Shown here: in pieces, positions 13,485-23,900 of the stretch | Numbering within the stretch: the stretch's first letter is position 1 | Layout of the letters: every line of letters starts with the position of its first letter | Origin: Paraspadella gotoi | Taxonomy: Eukaryota > Chaetognatha | Direction: 5' to 3' | NCBI GenBank assembly: GCA_051294375.1 | Contig: CM119267.1 | Location: 5,384,578-5,448,577, forward strand | Length of the DNA stretch: 64,000 nucleotides | Notes under the pieces: generated by a model | What the model saw: the letters and a program-made list of their open reading frames with translations, nothing else | Databases searched by the model: none | What the model was told of the DNA's origin: nothing | Program-made: the position numbers and the translations under genes

Positions 13485-16400
13485 GTCTGTCTCTCTCTCT
13501 CTGTCTCTGTGTCTTTCTCTCTCAGGTGGAAAGCGAGATCGAGCTGGAAAAAGTTATGGCAAAACTGTGCGGACGGCAACCGGTGACGTCGGTCAGAGCC
13601 AGCAGCACATAGATTCGGCGAACCTGCATGGAGGCGGCGATGTTCGGATCGGGTTCCGGTTCCGGAGCGGCGGCGGCAGCGGCGCCATCCTGATCCGCTG
13701 CCTCTTCCTTAAAAACGTCCTCTTGCGTCGAGGCGATTCCCATCGCCGTTGCTTTGTTCATCTGTTTATAATGTTAATGACAATTAATTTGGTTCTTATT
13801 ATTAAATCCAATAAAAGTTCACGAAACGGAATTGGTCTTGCCTGAGGAAAAGCCGCAATCTTCATCGGCGCCGATATAGAATATTTCCCGGGTTTCCTTT
13901 CGGAGGCGGCGTCGGTTTTGACGGCGATCCCGATGCCGCGCCGATCTCCGGAAGTGGAATCGGCGTCATCCTCCTGAATTGATCGACATCTTCGTATCTT
14001 CACTCCGAGCCGTTCAAAGAAAAGATTAAGCGTCCTTTACCCTTCGAAGATCCTCGAGGCTGTTGTCGTCGGGATCCGTCTCCGCGTCGGAGCTCTCGAT
14101 GGCTTCGAAGGGCGAACAATCGTCGGCCCCCACCTCCTCCAATTCTTCTTCCTCCGCCTCTTCATCCTCGGGAGCCTTCTCCGTTTCTTCGACGTCCATG
14201 GCAAAGAGGCCGTCCGTGGGAGAATCCTTTCGAGCCGCGCTGAACGACGGAATGGGTTTTTTTTTTTTTTTTAGCTCGGATGAATTCGGTTTCTTTCACG
14301 ATTTTTCTTTTTTTTTATTAGAAAAAAAGCGATTCCCACCACCTAGTGGCGTTGTTGTTGTTGTTGTTGTTAAAGTTGCCGTCGCGACCCTCGTTGGGCG
14401 AGGCGAGCGTCATGGGCTTCAAAACGGTGGCAGGGGAACCTCCCGCCCGGGAAGAGTCGGTCTCGACCAAACCACCGAAGCCGGGGGAGCGAAGGGCGAG
14501 GGGAGAGCCTAGATTAGAGGAGTGCAGCGAGGTTATTGTTGGAGCGAAACTTTTTGCGGCCCCCTATTATCAGAAACCGAGGAAAACCCAGAATCGGAAG
14601 CGATGAGATCAAAGAAAGTTAAAGATTGGCGAGAAGGTTGAGAACGAAATGTTTTTTAAACATGTATAATTCTCTTTTCACCTATGTTGATTGGAGCCGT
14701 GGGAACGCCGGGGTAATTTACGCTGGGTCCGATGTTGATGGGCCGCGCTGGGGCGGATTCGCGTCGGGACCTAGCGCCCCCACCAGCGCCACAGACGGCA
14801 CCGTGCTGTGCGTTCAGAGTCTTGACGGCCGTCGAATTATCGAGACAGTTGGACCGCAAAAGGTTGAGCAAGTAACTCCGATCGCGACGAGCCTTATCCG
14901 CTTTCGACTCGAACGCCTCTCGTTGCTCCTCCTCGAATTTCCTGCCAGACGGTTTCATAAGTAAAATTTCTATTTTAAATTTAATTAAAAATAAAACAAG
15001 TTTGAGCAAACAATGTCGGATCTGCCCACGATCATTATCAGTAATTAATTAATAATTAATCAATAAGTTATTAATTAATTAAATCCCAAATGTTTGTTTT
15101 TAGGTCTTTTCGTCACTAACCACGACAAAAGCAATGACGACGATGAGAATAATACCGATAACGATTGACTTAATTGATTGACTGATTATTTAATTATTGA
15201 TTAATTAATTGACTAATTGATTAATTAACTGATTAATTACTTGATTAATTAATACATCATACCTTTACATTTAATATAAAAATAAAAAGAAGCATAATCA
15301 ATTATTAAAACAGGTTTTTTGTTTTTTCCATTTAAACTCATTTCCACTCAGACGATTCCATCGAAACTTGATTTCCAGCTTAATCACACACTTTCCTACC
15401 CAAATAGAAAATTTCAGGTCAATCGCCCCATCCACTCATGAGTAATTGGGGTTCAAATAGTGAAATATATTTTTTTTGGTTTTTTCCATTTAAACTCATT
15501 TCCACTCGGACGATTCCATCGAAACTTTATATCCAGCTCAATCACACATTTCCTACCCACTAGAGCGTTCAAAGATAACAAAATATAAGTTATTAAATTT
15601 CATTCATAATTATTTTACTGTAATAAGGTCTTAAGAATTCGATGGTGATGACCATTTTTTTGCATAATTTCATCTTTCTTGTCGGAAATGACGATTTTTA
15701 ATGTATATAAAATACTAATAAAATAGGGCAAACATTATAAGTTATGATAAATAAAATTATTAAAAATTTTTAAAATTTACATGAGCTTTTAAAATATAAA
15801 AATAAGGACCTATAAAAATATTTTGATAAATTTATTTCTCAATTTTATGTTTTATTAAAAGTTATTTAGCTATATTTATTAATAAATATGAATAAAAATT
15901 AGGTTAAAGTTAAAAAATAATAATTTTAAAAAAATTATCCCGGATTCGCATTCCTTGCAAAAAGTTGATATAAGAAAATATAATTTTTATTAAAAAATTA
16001 TGTCATTAAGCTGGTCAAAATTTAGTAAAACTATAATTTTAAGCCAAAAATAATAAAATTAGACAAAAAACATAGTTTTTAACATTTTTAACCAACTTAA
16101 TGAAAGAATTTGTTAAAATGGATTTTACTTTCTTATATCAACTTTTGGCAAGGAATTCAAATCCGGTTTTCAAATATCAAAATATTTATTTTTTCACTTT
16201 AGCATATTTTTAACTAATAATTATTAATAAATATAGCTAACAAGCTGTTAATAAAATATAAAATTTGTAAATAAACTTACCGAAATATTTTTATGGGTCT
16301 TTATTTTCATATTATATAAGCTAAATATGACTTTTATAAAATTTTAATAATTTTAGTTTCTTAAACTCTACAATGTTTGCGCCATTTTAATAGCACCTTA

Positions 16401-19400
16401 AATGCTTTAAAAATCGCCGCAAGGAAGATGAAACTATACCAAAAAATCTTAAAAGCATAAGGATCGTCGCAATTGCATAAGAAAAATCTGGATTGACGAC
16501 AAATTTTGATACTAAAAAAAATCAATTTTGAAAAAAAAAAATTTATAAACAGAAAGAAAAAGAAGAAAAGAATAAATAAAGAATAGAAAGGAAAGAAAGA
16601 GTAGAAAAAAAAAGAATAGAAAGGAAAGAAAGGAAAGAAATAAAAGAAAGAATAGAAAGGAAAGAAAGAATAGAAAGGAAAGAAAGAATAGAAAGGAAAG
16701 AAAGAATAGAAAGGGGAAAAAAAGAAAATTAATTTATAAACAGAAAGAAAAATTCTATTTTGCGATTGTCAATTTACAGTTAGTTTCTGAAAAAAGAATA
16801 AATATAAAACGGTAAAATAACTTATTTTCGAGTTTAATTTTTAGCAGGTGCGAAGACTGGAGTAACATTATTGAAGGTACTTTTGTTTTACTTTAAGCAC
16901 GCATAAGCGAGCAGTTTGATCGAATGCGACCTCTCTAAACACTGTCAGCATTCCCAGACAAAAGACAAAGTGAAACTTGAATCAGACTGACGAAGTGAAG
17001 TAAAGACTAAAGTGAAATAAAAAACCGATGTTACTATAGCAAAATGATAACATGCACGAATGCGATGCCTAATTTTACGAGTTCAATCCCAATTCAATTT
17101 TTTTTTAAATAAAAACACAGAGAGAGAGAGAGAGAGAGAAAAGAAGGAAATCAAATGGCAGCAGCAGAAGCAGCAGGAGAAAAGAGAGAAAAAGAGAGAG
17201 CCCCTGCAGAGCCAGCTGCAGACTCAAAAGGCAGCAGCAAAAGCAGCAGGAGAAAATAAAGAAAAAGAATAAGCCCCTGCAGAGCCAGCTGCAGACTCGT
17301 TTTTTTCCCTATGATTATGAATCAGTGAATAGGGAAAAGAAAGAGGGAGAAATATGTAAATAAAAGAGAGAAAATTTGTTTGTTTTGATAAAACGTAAAC
17401 AAAACATATTTAATAACTGTCCAGACTCAATTTTAAGCACATCGATGATGAGAAGCTGTATATAAATTTTCAGCTTCATACACCCAAATTTAATCATAAA
17501 AAAGGCGATCTATAATTTGGAACGCCGACGACGACGACGACGCCGACGCCACTTATGCGCAAAAGTGTTACAATATGGTTATCATCATCGAATTCCCCAG
17601 ACTTTATTACATTAAAACAATAATGAATGGAATTAAATATCTTATATTTTGTTATCTTTGAATGCTCTACTACCCACACACAAGATTTCATTCCAATCCA
17701 TCCATCCAATTACGAGTAATTGGTGTTTATTGCTAAGGTGGGACGGACGGACAGACGGACGGACGAACATTTTTTTTTGCATAATTTATCATAATTCGAT
17801 GTTCTGACATGATATAAGTGAGTGCCCGACAATATTGAGGGGGCGGACCGACGGACCGACAAAGTAAATTATAGAGTCGGGATCTGCTGATAATCTTTAA
17901 ACCTCCGTTTCGTTTATTTTCTTTAGTTTGTTGTTATTTTCGCAAATGAAATAGTTTCGCATATGTAATGATTACGAGACTTTGAACCTCTCTAAAAACT
18001 CGAACAAACTCAAGAGTGTTTTTTTAATAAATTTTGTGATGGGAGTCAAATAACGGTGAAGGAACCGAAAAGTGGTTAGAAAAAAATTTAGAAAAAGTTA
18101 TCGCTTTTCAAAAACTGGTAAAAAGAAAAAAAAAAAACGCGGAATATATAATATAATATCGTTGGGAAATTTGACGATTAATAATGATTGAATGATGCCT
18201 TTCGAAGTTACTCGGCTCCCTCACTTAATTTTAAGCTCCAATGCGGTTTCCTCCTCCTGTAAGTATTTCGACAACTGGCGCTGTAACGTCCCCGTCACGA
18301 GTTGGTGGATCATGTTTTGGCTTTCGACGATCGACGGAGACGGCATCGAAGATATTCGACGACCTGGAAAACAAATTTTTTTTTTTTTTGAGGAAAAAAG
18401 TTTTTGTTTTTGTTTTTTGTTTTTTTTCCTCGTTTTCTCTTTCTTTATCTATTTTCTGTAACTCGGCTAATTGGGGAAAGACTTTCGATCCTTCGGTCCC
18501 CCCCTCCGATGACCCTTAGAAAGGAAAAAAAAAATAACATGCCAAAAACGTCAAAACTCGTCCCTCGGCTAATAGAAGAAGAAAAACTATCCCAAATCGT
18601 TTTTGCACTGGATTTTTAACGAAATAGTAGAGAGAACACGTTTATCGATCCGACTTTCGAGAGGAGTCCTTCGCTTGGGTAAACAAAATCAGGAACCGTA
18701 AATTTAAGGACGTGTCGAGAATTTTTTTTTTTTTACCAACATATATTTTTTAATAATCTTTTAAAAAAATCTACAGCCATAGAAGAATTTTATTTATAAA
18801 GTAGTACAATGCATACTTTAACCATTAAAAAAAGGAAGAATAATTAACCGAATGAAAATAATTTTGGCGAGATGAATCACCACATCGACGTTTCGGATAA
18901 CTTTGGACCAGAAGAAAAAAACGATTTTAAAGTAAATGCTAATAAACACACAAAATAAGTAAACATGCCAGTCCCTCCTCAATCGATAAATGAATAAATG
19001 AATAAATTCTGAATATTCAACTGAAAAAAAAAAATTACCGGTACTGTTGGGAGAAAAGCTCGTGGAGAAACCTTGAGGACTTGTCGGTGCAAACTCGGGC
19101 GGAGACATTTGAGTGGGCGAAAAGGTCTCACTTCTCCCAGTTCCGAATCTAAACCGGATTGGGGAGGTGGCAGCATTAGTCGGCGACTACTTGTACAATA
19201 AGGCGTAGCTAAATTTCTAAATTTAACTTTAATTAAAATTCTAAAAGTGAGGAACGAACAACATTATATTAATGAACATTTATGTAATAAAAAATTTATA
19301 ATAAATTTTAAAATTTACGCAGTAGGCCATATTTATACTAGTACTAAATCAATAAATGTTAAAATTTCAAAACAGTTTTTTCTAAGATTTTTTTTGCAGA

Positions 19401-20632
19401 TTTGGATTCGTCATAAAAAGTTGATAAAGAAATATAACTTTTTTTGAAAAATTCCTTCATTAAGTGGCTCAAAAATTAAAAAAAGCTATATTTTAAGCTG
19501 AAAATTAACTTTTTATATTTAAATAATAGTTTTCTTAATTTTTAACCCACTTAATGAAAAGAATTTTTAAAATGGATTTATATTTTCTTATATCAACTTT
19601 TGAGGAAGGAATTCAAATCTGCAATCAAAATTAAATAAGCTTATTTTGAAATTTTTCGATTTTATAAGGATAGTACTATATATAAAATATAGCCTACTGC
19701 GAAAATTAAAAACATAAAATTAATTTTTTTTACAAATTAATGTTCACTGATGGTATGTTGTTCATAATTGACTTTTAGAATTTTCGTATGTAATTTCACT
19801 ACGCCTTATGTACAATATATACAATATACAATATACAATATACGTACAATATTTTTGTTCGTTTCTTTTTACCTGTCACCGCCTATAGAAGAACCCCAGG
19901 TCGTAGGCAAGACGATTTGATACAAGGGAGAAAAGTCTTGACTCTGACTCAACTGATGAATCTTCTTCGTATCGCTGGAGACGGAAAAGAAAAAAGTGAA
20001 AAGTAATCGAAACCGAAATAATTGACATTCACGACGATGGAGCGAAATAAAAAAACCACCTGATCATCTGCGTGACGTTGACAAGCATGACGTGCGGAGA
20101 GGGAGACGTGGGCGACGTCGTCCTCGGACCTGGGGCGAGGTTGGAAGAGAAGCCGCAGCAGTGCGTCGGAGTCTTACAATTGAGGCAAACGAAAAACGAC
20201 CAATTGCCGACTTCGGAAGAAGAGGCGAGCAGAGGTTGCTCCTTTAGTGGGAAAGAGAGAAAAAAAGATTTACGTGCGTTTAGGTAATACGAAACTTAAC
20301 TCTTATAAAAATTTGCCTTGTTGCTGTTCTCTTTCCCTATGACGATTTTACGAATTAGATCATTGAGCCAAGACCTTTTCCCCTATTCTCCCGGTGACCA
20401 AAGTGCCCAAAGTGCCCAAACTCACGTTTCTGACACCGCCGACGTCGAGTTCCATTTGAGCGACTTCGTTGCTGCCCTGGAAGATGGCCTGCGCCAGTTG
20501 ATCTTCCGTCAGACGATAGTCGCGCGGGTTGACCAACCTCACTTCGCCGCCCACCGGCGTCCGCGGGTGAATTTTCACGTTGAGGCATTTGCACGTGAAA
20601 GTCGTCGTCGCCGTCGTTGAGCGCGATGCCAT
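10692..20632 (-). CDS. AKT1S1: PRAS40-like (AKT1S1/Lobe) mTORC1 regulator with a cysteine-bearing N-terminal half
   Basis: Twelve exons join in frame to 611 aa: 20632-20426, 20241-20060, 19974-19873, 19148-19039, 18363-18225, 14941-14682, 14508-14343, 14239-14041, 13973-13842, 13761-13624, 11018-10874, 10747-10692. The C-terminal half matches PRAS40: a TOS-like GLFAMDVEE (human FVMDE), an acidic stretch, IAASMQALAM split over the exon 10/11 join (human IAASMRALV), then FGERPRRRLNT (human FGDLPRPRLNT), which keeps the Akt site RxRxxT. The N-terminal half has CKCLNVKIH and CLNCKTPTHCC cysteine clusters and a helical stretch LQRQLSKYLQEEE that I cannot place in mammalian PRAS40 (256 aa). PRAS40 binds raptor and inhibits mTORC1 until Akt phosphorylates it. 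Intron 9 has a GC donor. Introns 3, 5 and 10 are large and repeat-filled; intron 10 hosts two plus-strand genes. Assignment of the C-terminal half is strong; unity with exons 1-5 rests on phase agreement and should be confirmed by RNA. Confidence 0.8.
11037..11287 (-). mobile_element. tRNA-like SINE, minus orientation
   Basis: Read on the minus strand it has an A-box-like TTAGCTTGGATAGC and a B-box GGTTCAATCC about 45 nt later, followed by a body with CATAAACATGCCAGTGAC. It pairs with the inverted copy at 11325-11600; a third, truncated copy is near 60.94-61.07 kb. Confidence 0.7.
11325..11600 (+). mobile_element. tRNA-like SINE, plus orientation
   Basis: Diverged inverted copy of 11037-11287 with B-box-like CGGTTTAATCCC and the shared body CATAAACATGCCAGTGA. 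The two copies are separated by about 40 bp of AT-rich DNA, giving a roughly 560-bp hairpin inside PRAS40 intron 10, just upstream of the nested secreted-protein gene. Confidence 0.7.
11695..12171 (+). CDS. Small secreted orphan protein nested in PRAS40 intron 10
   Basis: A single open exon of 158 aa. It begins with a clear signal peptide (MLVSFSIVLILQLLAVRA, cleavage probably before EDA). The mature part of about 137 aa has four cysteines (CYL, DCQ, ECP, LCYGF) that could form two disulfides, a basic stretch RIYARFRAFKK and an NGS glycosylation sequon near the end. It lies on the strand opposite its host, 95 bp after a SINE. An acceptor-like pyrimidine tract ending AAAG is 6 nt upstream of the ATG (AG at 11687-11688), as for many genes here, which supports the start and suggests it is expressed. 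I do not recognise the family. It could instead be the last exon of a longer gene, but the signal peptide argues for a true N-terminus. Confidence 0.6.
   Translation: MLVSFSIVLILQLLAVRAEDAKCYLRNKTYDCQSPSILNNIKRIYARFRAFKKNSKGECPIYTMYNEESDFPDHRLIVPEPGLCYGFHLRGDYQKLYEYRSATKARGFQIYWMIGAVDSLERGEFSKLTDGGDALQPDGFYAMLNGSILLRMAKTKSE
12839..13612 (+). CDS. Small single-pass membrane protein nested in PRAS40 intron 10
   Basis: Four exons (12839-12996, 13072-13158, 13228-13318, 13526-13612) keep frame with GT-AG borders and give 140 aa. A charged N-terminal half is followed by one transmembrane segment made by joining exons 2 and 3 (FLIYIFSMLLGIVLMGVITW), a KRKEKK stop-transfer signal, and an acidic/helical tail. 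I do not recognise the family. An in-frame Met at 12773 would add 22 residues, but a strong acceptor (AG at 12794-12795) lies between, so I prefer 12839. The last intron uses a long CT microsatellite as its pyrimidine tract. The stop at 13610-13612 is only 11 bp from the end of PRAS40 exon 10 on the other strand, so its 3'UTR should be antisense to that exon. Confidence 0.65.
13436..13524. repeat. (CT)n microsatellite serving as a pyrimidine tract
   Basis: About 85 bp of (CT)n with a few TCTG interruptions, running directly into the plus-strand acceptor CTCTCAG at 13525. Confidence 0.95.
14998..15545 (+). repeat. Dispersed ~500-bp repeat, copy 2, in PRAS40 intron 5
   Basis: Begins TTTGAGCAAACAATG and GGATCTGCCCACGAT, then TTAATTAA-rich DNA, a block CACGACAAAAGCAA, and a tail TTTCCACTCAGACGATTCC. 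The tail block is repeated again at 15482-15545. Confidence 0.8.
15610..16480. repeat. Long fold-back (hairpin) element in PRAS40 intron 5
   Basis: Diverged inverted arms of about 400 bp meet near 16050. Matching pairs include GGCAAACATT (15726) with AATGTTTGCGCC (16371), GCTATATTTATTAATAA (15869) with its complement near 16225, and AAAAGTTGATATAAGAAA (15959) with TTTCTTATATCAACTTTT (16128). No coding capacity; one of several hairpins in the window. Confidence 0.8.
16540..17300. repeat. Purine-rich and short tandem repeats in PRAS40 intron 5
   Basis: 16545-16725 is an imperfect array of GAAAGGAAAGAATA-like units. 17156-17299 holds two copies of a ~72-bp unit containing GGCAGCAGC and CCCTGCAGAGCCAGCTGC. 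The sequence between them shows nothing else. Confidence 0.8.
17690..18224. repeat. Repeat tail fragment and (GGAC)n in PRAS40 intron 5
   Basis: 17690-17725 resembles the tail of the 15.0-kb repeat (CCATCCAATTACGAGTAATT). A GGAC/GGAC run follows at 17739-17768 and a related GGACCGAC run near 17844-17860. The remainder is AT-rich with nothing recognisable. Confidence 0.6.
18364..19038. other. PRAS40 intron 4
   Basis: 675 bp of AT-rich intron with long T runs. I see no gene or clear repeat in it. Confidence 0.5.
19191..19816. mobile_element. Fold-back element with ~25-bp terminal inverted repeats in PRAS40 intron 3
   Basis: The ends are TTGTACAATAAGGCGTAG at 19191 and its near-complement CTACGCCTTATGTACAA at 19799. 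Internal pairs such as CGCAGTAGGC (19318) with GCCTACTGCG (19690) show that the whole ~626-bp unit folds back on itself. The centre resembles the 15.6-16.5 kb element. No open frame, so a non-autonomous MITE-like or fold-back element. Confidence 0.8.
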
Positions 20633-20973
20633 TTCGTTTTCCCCAAAGTCGAGAGATTGAGAGTAATTCGAAAAATGTTAAATTCTACGAGAGACTCTCA
20701 TGGTCGAAACTCACTAGGGAAAGACGAAGGGGAAAATATTATTATTAATCGGACATACTTAAGTTGTTAATGGTTATCGGAATATCGAATTTTTTTTAAA
20801 AAGGAATATGTAAAAGATCAGGGATAAATCACGAGAGGCGGTCGCGCGAAAAAATAGGATAAAATTTCACATTGTAAAGATTTAACACGGTGTAATAAGT
20901 AACGATGTATAACTTAAAAGTATCAAAAAAGGAGTAATACTACTGCTATGAAAAAAAAAATAAGGGAAGAAAC
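20633..20973. other. Spacer upstream of PRAS40
   Basis: Contains a strong minus-strand acceptor (TCGTCTTTCCCTAG, AG at 20715-20714), 81 nt before the PRAS40 ATG. No gene seen. Confidence 0.5.
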
Positions 20974-23900
20974 TCATTCTTTTTTGGAAGAAAAATACGG
21001 TCGGGGTTCCAGGCCCGGGACGGACGAGACCTGGCAAATTGAAGAAAGAGCGCGTTGTAGCATGGCAACCTGATTTTTAAGTTCGAGACAAGTGTTGGTA
21101 AGTAGTTGCATGTGATCCGTAAGTTCTCCGGCTTTGGCGGGCGACACTTTCTCGGAGGTTACGACGGGATCGCTGGCGTCGGCGTCCCTCCGCGCGTCGA
21201 GTCGTCGCAGGATGTCCGTCTCAAAGACGCGACGATTTTCCATCTCCGTCCAAACCGACGTCATGAGGTCAAGGTGGGCGCGCCTGGTTTCCCTTTCATG
21301 ACGGAGGTGATCCTCGATCCTTTCGAGCTGAAGTTTTAGAAAAGCGTCGCCTTCTTCTTTTCTTTTGGAGGCGAAAACCCCCGAACGGATCGTCGCTGAC
21401 GGATCCTGGATACCCATGCGTCGTCGCCACGCCCTTTGCAACGTTTCGGCCGCTCGGACGCGTTCGAGATCGGCGGGATCGTCGGCGCGACCCTCAGATC
21501 CGTCGACGCGAATTTCAACTCCGTCTATGGAATCGTCCGCGACGTCGCCGTCGTCCTTCTCTAACTCATCCTCGGTGGCGATGAATTCCCCGGCGCCGGC
21601 TCCATCTAAAAAGTCTTCGCAAATGTCCTCGGTAATGGGCTGCTTTGCGAGGCGCAACAGTTCGCTGTCTGCGCTCGTCTCGGCCAACTCGAGACTCTCG
21701 TCCACGTCTTTTTCCTCGGGGCGAATCTTGATGGAGCATTCCTTCAGCAGCTCGATCCTCGGATTTTCGAGCACGACTGGTTTCGTGGGCGGAGACTCGT
21801 GCGGCAGCGCGGGATTGACAGCTGGAGCGGACGCGGGAATTGCCGCGATTTCGGTCGACGATGCGGGCAGCCGTACCTCACTCCCTAAATGAGTTTTCGA
21901 GTCCGCCCTTATTCTCTTTGGTGAGGAAACTGGAGACGCTTTGTAGAGGGAATCGATGATATCTTGGGAAAGAGGTTTGATCGGGCGACTGTTATAAGCT
22001 TCGTACTTCGATTGAGTCGAAGCTTCCGAATAAACAGAGTCGGAAACGCCCCTGAAAGGATCATCTTCGAGGGAAATTAGCACGTCGTCTTCCTGCGGAC
22101 GATCCCCGTGCGCTCCGACGATTCCGTTAAAAGTGCTGCTTCTCTGCCGCGGAGCGACACCTTTTTCCGGAGACGATTCCGGCGATTTGTTCGGCAAAGA
22201 GTCGCGTTTTCGGCGTAAGTCGCCGCCGCCCACGGGAACCGGATCGAAGCTGAATCCGCCGTTGATGAGTGCCATTTTTTCGCCACCGCGCCGCGTCATC
22301 GGCGCCGTGGATCTCCGCAGCGCCGCATATTCTGGCGTCAGGTTTTTCGCCGACCGGACGGGACGGGAGTCGTACTCTTCGTATTTCGTCTGCTTCGGCG
22401 ACGATTCTTCGAGGAAAGAGGATTTGTGCGCTGGTTTCATGGGTCGTGCGTCATATTCTTGATATTTGGTCATCGATGTCGCCGCCGAAGACGAGGGATT
22501 AGGAGTATTATCCTCTCGACCTTCGCCAGACTGAGCGGCGAAATCAAATTCGGCGCCGCGAAACAGCGCCGGCGCGGACCGACACTCGATACGTCGATCG
22601 TCCTCGTCGTTGATTGCGCCAGGGTTGTCGTCGTCGCTTCGTCGTCGAGGCGCCAGGAAATGAGACTCGGATTCTAGGAGTTTCAGTTTCAGATTCGTTC
22701 GATTCAATTCTCGTTTGGCGACGGATACGCTCTTCACCCGGGGTCGTCGAACTTCCATCGGCTTGGAATCTTGGGTCGACGGAGAGGAAGAGACGTCGGC
22801 GGAGGAAACGACGGACGGCCAGGCGTCACGAGGCGAGACGGATACGCCGCTCGTGACGACGGGAGCGCCGCGGCTCTCGGGCGATGACAAAAGATTAACG
22901 AACGCGTCCGAGACGGATACATCTCCGCCTCTTTCTTCCGGAAAAACGGGAAATCCAGAGGGTTGCGCCAAAAGACAGGGAGTTCCGATCGAGTAAAGGC
23001 GATCTTGCTCGTGTCGAGATTCTTCTTCGTTCTTGTTCCTGCTGCAGTCATTGTTGTTTTTCTCAGCTGCGTCTGACCCGGAATCAACGGAGGACACCAA
23101 CTCGAGCGAATGCAGTTGCTGCTGAGCGAGAATCTTTAAGAGCTTCAGATCTTCCTTGGAGATGCTGCGATCGCGGACGTTCTCGTCGTCTGAGGACGGT
23201 GGCCAGAGTCTGCGCAAATAATCCACCAGTTCGGAGTGCTGCTGCTTAGACGGTTGAAAATGACGACCTTAAAATAAGACCAAGAGTTAATTTTTTTTTT
23301 ATTTAAAACTATAATTCTTTCACAATTAGTGAAGATATTTAGTTAGCTTCACCTTTTCCCTGACTGAGCAGCCACTCGGCTTTCAGACTCTCTTTCTTAG
23401 TTACGATGGCGCCGTCGAGAATCTTCAAATTGAGGCACCAGTTGATCACATATGGACGATAATCAAAATCCGAGACGGAGGCGGCGTCGTAGGGCGGCGC
23501 GGGAGGCGCCACTCGGGGCAAGCCCTCCTCTGCTACGGCGGGGTTGTTCATCACGGAGAGTTGCTCGAGCCCCTGGAGATGAACCAGGTGCGCGACTTCC
23601 GTGAGGTCGCCGATCTCGTTTTCCGCAAGGGAGAGGATGGCGATGGACGTAGGCAGCGAATCCGAGGCGAAGCGGAGGGAAGTGATCATGTTGCCGTGGA
23701 GGAGAAGCGTCGAGAGCGTCTTCATGTGGCGGAAGTCGGTCCCGTCGAGAGCACCGCCTAAGAATGGAGTGTATGAATATTGAATAATTGATTAGTGAAT
23801 AAAATAAATAAAATAACGTTAAAATAAAACGGATGAATATCCTAAAATAGATGGATTTTTTTTTTTTGTTTTTCACCATTTCTCTGGCTTTTCACCCAGT

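Noticed and set aside
13530-13623. Reading PRAS40 exon 10 straight through to a stop near 13515
   Set aside because: Splicing at CAG|GTT to the exon at 11018 restores the family sequence IAASMQALAM and the RRRLNT Akt site, so the read-through is intron.
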